From Sulfuricurvum sp. PC08-66 (GTDB lineage: Bacteria; Campylobacterota; Campylobacteria; Campylobacterales; Sulfurimonadaceae), in contig JQIT01000003.1 in NCBI GenBank assembly GCA_000830255.1, positions 243,661 through 307,660 of the forward strand: a stretch of 64,000 nucleotides of DNA, in the 5' to 3' direction. The translations under genes were made by a program, and so were the position numbers. Below, one piece after another: positions 17,695 to 24,646 of the stretch. Position 1 is the first letter of the stretch. Each line of letters begins with the position of its first letter. The notes under the pieces were generated by a model, which saw only the letters and a program-made list of their open reading frames with translations, made no database searches and was not told the origin of the DNA.

Positions 17695-18927
17695 TTAGAG
17701 TGGGTCGATGGAATAAATCGACGTGGGTGTGGTAGAGGGTATCGTCTCGAAATTGACACTCTCAACAGGATCTATGGCGGCTTTTATCTCTTCTTCTACA
17801 CTATCAACAATATCCAGCACAATTTCTTGCGTGGTTTGGTCGGTGGCTTGTTGTTGGGTCTCTTGTGAGACGGTTTGTGAAATGGCATCGACATCTACGC
17901 CAAAATCTACATCTTCGAAATCAATGTCAGGGGTATCGACATCAGGAGCCTCTACGTCAGGGGCATCGGGCGTGGTGGGCATATCAGAAGCGGGTAGTTC
18001 GCCACTTTGCTCATCGGCAGGCGCATCTGTGCTTTGTTCGTCAGGAGCATTTGGAGTGTCGCCGCCCTGTTCATCGGGTTGTGCATCGCCCTCTTGCGCA
18101 GGTGCGTCACCTTCGGACGCTTTTTTGTCGTCAGCAGGGGCTTGCTCCTCTTGAGATTTTTTGTCCTCATCGGCTTTGTCAGCGTTGCCTTGTTTGCCAC
18201 TATCCTCTTGTTTTTTGTCATCAGTGGTTTTTTTGTCACTCTCAGACTTTTTGTCGTCTGATTTTTTCTCTTCCTCTTTTTTCTTCTCTTGCTCTTTAGG
18301 TTGGTCTGATTTCTCCTCTTTTTTGGCACCTGCGAAGCCACTGTTGAGTTTTGCTTTGGCAGCAGGGGTGAAGGGTAGAACTTTACCTAGTCCTTTGGGA
18401 GTGTTGACGACCATTTGGTTGGCGCCTACGACACGTGTCTGCCCAGAGGCATCGGTGAAGGTAGTGGAGCCTTGGGTACAAGCGTGTACTTCGGTGTTGG
18501 TGCGAGGATTGATGAAGTTCTCTAGGCGTGTACCACGAATACCGATGGTGGAGTTTTTGGTTTTGATTTCGAACTCTTTGGGGGCGACCTTGCCTATTTG
18601 TCCCGTGATGGTTTTGAAAAAGCCCTGTTTGTATTCGAGTTTGGCGTGCGCATCGGTAGAGCCTTTTTCGTAGAGGTAGGAGGCGACCTCTAGTACCGAA
18701 TCGCGCCCTAGAGTGATGACAGTCTGGTCATTGAGAATGATTTGGAGTTTGGCACGTTTGCCTGTAGCAACGGCATCTTTTTCGTGTATCTCCATGCCTA
18801 AGGCCACGGGCACTACTGCGCCTTCACGTGTAATGGTAACATCCCCGACAAACGAGGTGAGCTTGCCCACTACGCCTGCGAAGGCTTCGAGGCTCAAGAG
18901 TAGTAGTAAAAAGAGTATTCGTCGCAT
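17695..18927 (-). CDS. periplasmic FecR-domain protein with acidic low-complexity linker and SIDPL tail
   Basis: A signal peptide (MRRILFLLLLLSLEAFA) leads into a FecR domain (about residues 25-165; GMEIHEKDAVATGKRAKLQI, STIGIRGT). A Lys/Glu/Asp/Ser-rich tract (about 200-255) and an Asp/Ala/Pro-rich tract (about 255-345) follow, and the last residues are TSIYSIDPL. There is no membrane helix after the signal peptide and no sigma-factor gene nearby, so this is not a classical FecR anti-sigma regulator; many secreted FecR-domain proteins act as structural or ligand-binding parts. Its start is 9 nt after the barrel gene stop, whose TAG overlaps the AGGAG site. No glycosylation sequons occur, in contrast to its neighbours. 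Confidence 0.85.
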   Translation of the reverse strand: MRRILFLLLLLSLEAFAGVVGKLTSFVGDVTITREGAVVPVALGMEIHEKDAVATGKRAKLQIILNDQTVITLGRDSVLEVASYLYEKGSTDAHAKLEYKQGFFKTITGQIGKVAPKEFEIKTKNSTIGIRGTRLENFINPRTNTEVHACTQGSTTFTDASGQTRVVGANQMVVNTPKGLGKVLPFTPAAKAKLNSGFAGAKKEEKSDQPKEQEKKKEEEKKSDDKKSESDKKTTDDKKQEDSGKQGNADKADEDKKSQEEQAPADDKKASEGDAPAQEGDAQPDEQGGDTPNAPDEQSTDAPADEQSGELPASDMPTTPDAPDVEAPDVDTPDIDFEDVDFGVDVDAISQTVSQETQQQATDQTTQEIVLDIVDSVEEEIKAAIDPVESVNFETIPSTTPTSIYSIDPL

Positions 18928-18936
18928 GGTGCTCTC

Positions 18937-21900
18937 CTAAAAGGTGTAGTTCACGCCCACTTCGATGGCGTGTTTTTGGTATTTGACGGGCGCATAGTTG
19001 GAAGTACTGTTGTCCCACATGTAGGTCGCTTTGAGACCAAGGGCTTGCCAAAGTTGCTTGACGCCGCTAAGCGCAATGCCACTTTGGTCGTCGGTGCGTT
19101 TGACGTCGGAGGTGTCAGAGACTGCATCGTCGTAGAGGATATGGCGGAATTTGAGGTTGGCTGTGACATTGATCTGCTCCCACGGCAATGTAGTAGCGTA
19201 GGAGAGGGTGAGTCCATTGCTCCAGTTGCGCACGTACTGTGCGCTTGAGCCTTTAGTGAGTTGCATCTGGTAGGTGGCAGTGATGGTGTGTCCTGCATCG
19301 CTGTAGCGTACATTCAGATGCCCAGTACCCGTGTGTGCGTTGCGTGAAGGATCGGTGGTCTCGTAGTAGCTTTTGTATTGGTATTTGACCCCTGTGCCGT
19401 AGGAGAAGACTTTGTCTTGTTGGTAGCTCACAGTACCACCCAGTGTAGGCACTCCCATGAGATTTTTCCCTCCAAAGACGATGTGGTCAAACTCAATAGG
19501 CATGGTCAATTTCCACGCCCCCTCTTTAAGTCCCACTGTACCTGAGAGCTTTGCGAAAAGTAAGTTGTAGGAGGTTTGCGAGAGGTAAAATTTGGAAAGT
19601 CCCATTGCCATACCTTGGAGATACCAGCCATCTTTGTCGCCGATGTCATAGATATCGATGAGCATCGCCATAGCGGTGGTATAGAGGTCTCCGATGGGGT
19701 CGGTAGTGGCAGCGCCTGTAGCGTTTAATTCGTTATAGTAATCTGCAAGTACCGTAGAACCTGCGCTGGCATTGACATTTGTGTCGTAGCCAATATTGGC
19801 ATTGACCACAGCGACAAGGGTGTGACGTTGTCGCGCATCGTCGATGCGTTGGAGGAGCACATTTTTGCGTGCCTCTTGGGCGGGGGTGAGCTCTTTGAGG
19901 GTATCCAAAAGTGCTTTGGCTTCGGTGTAGCCTTGGGTATCGACGTAGAGTGTCGCTACATCGAGGTTGTAGTCCCCGTTGTACTCATCGAGGATAAGTA
20001 CGCGCTCATAGGCGGCTAATGCGGCATCATAAGATTTGGCTTTGTGTGCGCTTTGGGCGAGGTAGTGATTGAGTTCGAGAGACCCCATGTGCTCCAAAAA
20101 GAGCGTATCGAAGAGCTCTTTGGCTTCGGTGAAATTGCCCTCACCGTAGAGCGTTTTGGCGGTTTTGTAGCGAACATCCTCTCCGATACGTACCGTTTGG
20201 GTAGAGGTAGAGGTATGCGCTTTTTTGTCCCCTTGGATAGTGTAGGTGAGGGTTTTGGCAATATCATAGGTACGCGTTTGCAACTCTTTGGGTTCGCCTA
20301 GGACTTCGACTTGGTAGGCAATTGCCATGCTTTTGCCCTTGGGCAGAAAGCCCAAATCGACGCTTATGTTGCCCTCGGTATGGGCATGGGCGCGTTTTTG
20401 ACCATTGGCGATAAAGCTGTTGGGGACATAGCCAAGTGTACTAGGTAGCACAATAGTAGAGCGCACATTTGCCGCATCAAAAGGGGCAGGGTTGGTGATG
20501 GTCGAGGTGAGCATGAGGGTACGTCCACGCTCTAGGGTCACTTGCGCGAAGCTAGCCTCGCGCTCGATAAGTCCCAGTGAGTCGGGCGCCTCTTCGACGA
20601 GAATAGGAGTGGCTTGTGCATCGGGGTGTGAGGTGTTGTAGTCACTAGGTACACTGATGCGAATACCCAAGTTTTCGATGTCGTACGCTAACTCTGCTTG
20701 CGTCTCGATACGCGTCCCAAAAGGTACGGTATCGGGTAGAGCGACTTGGACATCGTAAGTGAGCGTGACACTGCTGTTGGCGTCGATAGCGGGTATGGAG
20801 GCTTGGATACGTCCTTTTTCGTAGGTGGCTTCCAAAGCTCTGCCATCTAGTTGCATCGAATTAGGAATATAGGTGAGACCGTCAGGCAGAGAGTGCCCAA
20901 ATCCTAGTTGGGCGACGCTACGTGGGGCGTTGTTGTAGAGTGTCGAGGTGAGCGTGACACTGCTGCCATGCTTGACGGGCGCGGTGGTGCTAACACTTTG
21001 CGTGTGTGCGAGGTCGGTGGCATAGTCGGTTACGAAGGCTAAGGCGACGGCTTGGTAGTAGTCCTTGTCGGTAGCGAAGGTAATTTGCGCTGATTCATCG
21101 CCATTTTTGACCAGACCCGTGACATCGATTTGTTTGATATCGACACCCATTTGGTTGCGGTAGTTGGGGGTTTTGGCAGTGAAAGGCTCTCCGCCCAAGG
21201 TGATTTGGCTGTTGAAAAAATTATCCACACTGTTGGCTCTATCGGTGACAGATGTACCGTTGAGCTGTAGGCTATCACCCGTTGCGGCGACATCGCCCTC
21301 GAAGGCTATGGCACTCAAAAAGGTGCTAAATTCACCATCTTTTGGAGATTTGAAACCTGTCACATCGATGGTGACAGTGGGAGGAATGATGGCATACCCG
21401 TCAAAGAGCGTCATACTGCGTAGCGGCATCGTGGCATTGCGATAGACCACTACGAGCGACCATCCAGCAAAAGCATCAGCACCTGTGAGTGCGTCGATGT
21501 TGCCCACGGTGTAGGTACCGTTGGGTGTAGATTGAATATGTCCTGTGACATTGGCGACGGCGGCGTAGTACCCTTTGATAGCGGCGCTGTGTACGGCATC
21601 GGCTTTGAGGGTGTGGGTCTTGCCTGCGGGGGTTTTGAGTGTGATGGTGCCTTTGCGTGCATCGCTGCTGTTGCTTCTAGCTCCCCAGTAGAGTGCCGCG
21701 TAGAGTACTTCACTGCCATTTTTGAGTGCGAGTGTCGCGCTAGAGCTGTTGGACATTTTGGGGTCGGTTTTGACGTAGACCATATCGATAGCATCGTTGG
21801 CAAGGTCGATAGGGGGTTCGCCATCGACGTGCAGTTTGGTAGGTGCACTCATGAGGGTATTACCGATGAGTGCGATGTTGCCGTTGGTGTTTTGGGAGTA

Positions 21901-21975
21901 GCGAATAGCAAAGGGTGCGATTACCTCGGCACTAAGCAAAGTGGCAAAAAAGAGAATCCCCAAAAAACGCATCAT
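18937..21975 (-). CDS. outer-membrane protein: DUF3344/DUF11-like N-terminus, TPR, C-terminal beta-barrel
   Basis: Start chosen at ATG 21975 (GGAGG 8 nt upstream; signal peptide MMRFLGILFFATLLSA), 4 nt after lipoprotein B, giving 1012 residues. The N-terminal ~300 residues resemble DUF3344 (ALYWGARSNSSDARKGTITL, ADAFAGWSLVVVY). Two DUF11-type repeats (about 320-590) follow, then TPR helices (about 610-730), and a ~280-residue beta-strand domain opening with VNANIGYDTNVNA and ending in NYTF, a terminal Phe typical of outer-membrane barrels. TPR plus barrel recalls the Slam/DUF560 surface-lipoprotein assembly modifiers. With four lipoproteins in the operon, a role in their surface display is my inference; family membership needs a profile search. 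Confidence 0.75.
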   Translation of the reverse strand: MMRFLGILFFATLLSAEVIAPFAIRYSQNTNGNIALIGNTLMSAPTKLHVDGEPPIDLANDAIDMVYVKTDPKMSNSSSATLALKNGSEVLYAALYWGARSNSSDARKGTITLKTPAGKTHTLKADAVHSAAIKGYYAAVANVTGHIQSTPNGTYTVGNIDALTGADAFAGWSLVVVYRNATMPLRSMTLFDGYAIIPPTVTIDVTGFKSPKDGEFSTFLSAIAFEGDVAATGDSLQLNGTSVTDRANSVDNFFNSQITLGGEPFTAKTPNYRNQMGVDIKQIDVTGLVKNGDESAQITFATDKDYYQAVALAFVTDYATDLAHTQSVSTTAPVKHGSSVTLTSTLYNNAPRSVAQLGFGHSLPDGLTYIPNSMQLDGRALEATYEKGRIQASIPAIDANSSVTLTYDVQVALPDTVPFGTRIETQAELAYDIENLGIRISVPSDYNTSHPDAQATPILVEEAPDSLGLIEREASFAQVTLERGRTLMLTSTITNPAPFDAANVRSTIVLPSTLGYVPNSFIANGQKRAHAHTEGNISVDLGFLPKGKSMAIAYQVEVLGEPKELQTRTYDIAKTLTYTIQGDKKAHTSTSTQTVRIGEDVRYKTAKTLYGEGNFTEAKELFDTLFLEHMGSLELNHYLAQSAHKAKSYDAALAAYERVLILDEYNGDYNLDVATLYVDTQGYTEAKALLDTLKELTPAQEARKNVLLQRIDDARQRHTLVAVVNANIGYDTNVNASAGSTVLADYYNELNATGAATTDPIGDLYTTAMAMLIDIYDIGDKDGWYLQGMAMGLSKFYLSQTSYNLLFAKLSGTVGLKEGAWKLTMPIEFDHIVFGGKNLMGVPTLGGTVSYQQDKVFSYGTGVKYQYKSYYETTDPSRNAHTGTGHLNVRYSDAGHTITATYQMQLTKGSSAQYVRNWSNGLTLSYATTLPWEQINVTANLKFRHILYDDAVSDTSDVKRTDDQSGIALSGVKQLWQALGLKATYMWDNSTSNYAPVKYQKHAIEVGVNYTF

Positions 21976-21979
21976 TACA

Positions 21980-24646
21980 TTAGCCTCCATTCGCTGGTAT
22001 ATATTTGGTGTAGTTATCGATGGTACCGTTGCCATCGCTGGTGAAAATTCCCATATTCACTCCTCCAATAGGGGCTACGACACCACGCACAGGACGCTTA
22101 GAAGGGGAGTAGTGTAATGTATCGACTTCGCTGTTATAGAAGCCCTCTCGATAGTTGACAGAGCCTATGCCAAGGGTATCTGCGATGAAAAGGGTGTAGT
22201 TGTAGCTACTTCCAGCGATATACTCAGTCGATTGTGCAAGGGCAACCGCATAGCCTGAGGTAGCAAAAGTGTCGTAATAGGAGCAGTTGCCGCTATTGGT
22301 AGAGGGACATTGCAATGCAAGCACGCCATGTGTACCCAATGCAGCAAAAAGCCCTTCAAAGGTAGATTGCAAATCGAGTGCAATATCAACGGTCTCGATA
22401 TAGTCGGAAAAAGGAGTAAAAGTGCTGTTGAACCATTCGTAGTGCTCGATACGTTTATCTGCGGTAGAAGCATAAATTATAAAGCCATCTAGTTCGACAG
22501 CGACGTAGTTGCTAGAGCTGTTGTTGTCATACATGAGAGTGGGAGTAGCATTGAAATCGGTTGCCTTGTAGTATTGAAGTCCATCGGAATAGGTGCCCAC
22601 CAGTACATTGTAAGCGCTCGATTGTAAATAGGTATCAAAGACGGCATCCATATCTGTGATGTACCCCGATACTGCAATAGAGCTATTGTATTCAACCCAA
22701 AAATCCCAAAAAGGGTTACGCATAAAATCGATGTGATAGATATCGATACCGTTATTGCCGCGTGCAAGTAGCAGTTTGGTGCCAATTGTTGTATCTTCAA
22801 AGTTGTTTACGATTGCAATGCTTGTTACATCGCTAGGCACAGCAAAAGAGGTAGTGTTGTGTTCATAGAGGTCAAGAACAGTGACAATGCCGTTGGCTAC
22901 ACTGTAGAGTAGATTGTTGGTGTTGTCTGATGCAAAGAGCACCCGTCCGTTTTGACGTGCACCAAAAGCTGGTATGGTATCATTGTGGCGATAGGCAAAA
23001 GAGGTGACACTATCGACATCATACCGTGCGATACCCCACGGATGTGCGACGATGAGCGTTCCATGTGTATCGAGGAAATGGTAGTGCATGGAAAGGATGG
23101 TGTCGTTGGTGTCAATAGTGCCTAGGGTGTGAAATCCTGCTTCATCCATGCGCAGTGCCGCGATGCTATTGGTACCTGCTACGTGCGCGAAAAGTACACC
23201 ATCCCCAATGGCTACACGCGACACATTGTGCTCATATGCGGCATCGTAGCGTAGTGCCAAAGCGCCAAGTGCAGAGGTGTTGAGCTCATAAAGCGCGATG
23301 CGATTGCTATCATAGGCAACAGCGACTGCGTTGTCCATCTGCGCCATAGCAACATGTGTAATGGAGGGTAGAGCAATAGTACTTCGGATTGAGATATTGG
23401 TCTCGATGCCAAAAGAGAGAAGTTCGCTGTCACTGTAGGCGATACCTAGCCCTTGACCGTAAAATTCGTCGTGGATTGCACAGTCACGCAAGGTGCTGTT
23501 GCGTACGAAAGTATCGCGATAGAGTGTGTTTGAAATATTGTAGTCGGTATAAAATTCGACGAGAGTGAGGTTGGTGTCGGCGATGAAGCACCCCTTGGTT
23601 TCGTCGATGTCGAAACGTGTGAAGTTGTACTCTGCACCTGCCACAACAGTAGCGTGTCCATTTCGATAGAGCATAGTGTGTGTGCCGTTGCTCTCGAGGG
23701 TGAAATTTTTGTCAGGGTTATACCAATAGTTGACATCTATATCAAGCAGTGTGGTGTTGGTCTCGGTAGGGGTGTAGCTCATCATGGAACCATTGCTCTC
23801 ATAAAAGCGCAGGTATCCATGCTCCATAGGCAGATAATAGCCATTTGCCCAAGGAGTAGAATCAAAAAAGAAGATGAAATTGCTACTGGCAATAGCGGCA
23901 TCTCCCAAATAGGAGGTAGAGAGGGTGTTGAGTGGCACGGCGGTGCTTTGGGTGGAAAAATGAAGCGCGTAGTTATAGCAGTTGCTGTTTGTATCACAAA
24001 GAGAGTTTATCGAAAGGGTGTAGTTAGTATCGCTTTGGAGTGGCTGTGCAGGGATAACAAAGAGCGCCATTTCGGAGGCTTTGTAGGTGAAATTGATATC
24101 TTGATAAGTGTCGTCTTGAAGCGTGATAGTAGCCTCTATTAGGCGCGTCGTATCGATAGGCTCATTGAAAGCAAATTTGAGTGAAGCAAAAATTGAGACA
24201 TTGGTCTCCCCCTCTAATGGAAAGGAGTTATTAATTTCTGGAGGTAAGTAATCGTTGTAGTCGCTTAGAGTGGTAAAAGTATAAGTGTAGGTGTTTCCTA
24301 TGGGCGTACCATCGAGATATTGAAGTGTCGCACCCACGGTGATGGTATAGCTACTTGAAGATACCAATAAAGGGAGCTCTACCATATAGGTAATAGAGTC
24401 GCTCGTAGAGATGGTATAGGGCAGAATGGTTCCACTGTCATCTCGTACGATACTAAAAGAGTTGATATCAAATGAGGCAAAATTCATAGCTTCCTTGAAA
24501 ATGACCACTAAGTGCGTGCGGTTGGTGTCGATATCACTGCCAACGGTTTGTGCCTTGACCTCCGCGATGATAGGGTGTGAACTATTGCGTGTTTCACACC
24601 CTACCAAAAAGAGTAAAAAGAGAAGTGTTAAGAGTATATTTTTCAT
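21980..24646 (-). CDS. large outer-membrane lipoprotein B: Ig-like domains plus propeller
   Basis: The 888 residues begin with a lipoprotein signal (LLFLLFLVGC, +2 Glu). Two Ig-like domains (about 25-130 and 135-235) precede a propeller region with LFAALGTHGVLALQC. I counted 21 D/E-x-N-x-S/T sequons (DTNRT, ETNVS, DKNFT, DYNIS and others). The paralogue cysteine pair is present (KGCF, RDCAI). A second pair, QCP then NCS, is shared only with lipoprotein A, so A and B form one sub-pair and C and D another. The tail is IPANGG and lacks the DP motif. It overlaps lipoprotein A by 4 nt (ATGA) and precedes the barrel gene by 4 nt. Confidence 0.85.
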   Translation of the reverse strand: MKNILLTLLFLLFLVGCETRNSSHPIIAEVKAQTVGSDIDTNRTHLVVIFKEAMNFASFDINSFSIVRDDSGTILPYTISTSDSITYMVELPLLVSSSSYTITVGATLQYLDGTPIGNTYTYTFTTLSDYNDYLPPEINNSFPLEGETNVSIFASLKFAFNEPIDTTRLIEATITLQDDTYQDINFTYKASEMALFVIPAQPLQSDTNYTLSINSLCDTNSNCYNYALHFSTQSTAVPLNTLSTSYLGDAAIASSNFIFFFDSTPWANGYYLPMEHGYLRFYESNGSMMSYTPTETNTTLLDIDVNYWYNPDKNFTLESNGTHTMLYRNGHATVVAGAEYNFTRFDIDETKGCFIADTNLTLVEFYTDYNISNTLYRDTFVRNSTLRDCAIHDEFYGQGLGIAYSDSELLSFGIETNISIRSTIALPSITHVAMAQMDNAVAVAYDSNRIALYELNTSALGALALRYDAAYEHNVSRVAIGDGVLFAHVAGTNSIAALRMDEAGFHTLGTIDTNDTILSMHYHFLDTHGTLIVAHPWGIARYDVDSVTSFAYRHNDTIPAFGARQNGRVLFASDNTNNLLYSVANGIVTVLDLYEHNTTSFAVPSDVTSIAIVNNFEDTTIGTKLLLARGNNGIDIYHIDFMRNPFWDFWVEYNSSIAVSGYITDMDAVFDTYLQSSAYNVLVGTYSDGLQYYKATDFNATPTLMYDNNSSSNYVAVELDGFIIYASTADKRIEHYEWFNSTFTPFSDYIETVDIALDLQSTFEGLFAALGTHGVLALQCPSTNSGNCSYYDTFATSGYAVALAQSTEYIAGSSYNYTLFIADTLGIGSVNYREGFYNSEVDTLHYSPSKRPVRGVVAPIGGVNMGIFTSDGNGTIDNYTKYIPANGG

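Noticed and set aside
17865..18341. Several overlapping frames within the FecR gene
   Set aside because: They arise from the low-complexity Lys/Glu/Asp linker read in other frames.
17695..18927. FecR protein as an anti-sigma regulator of iron uptake
   Set aside because: It has a cleavable signal peptide, no membrane anchor and no ECF sigma gene nearby.
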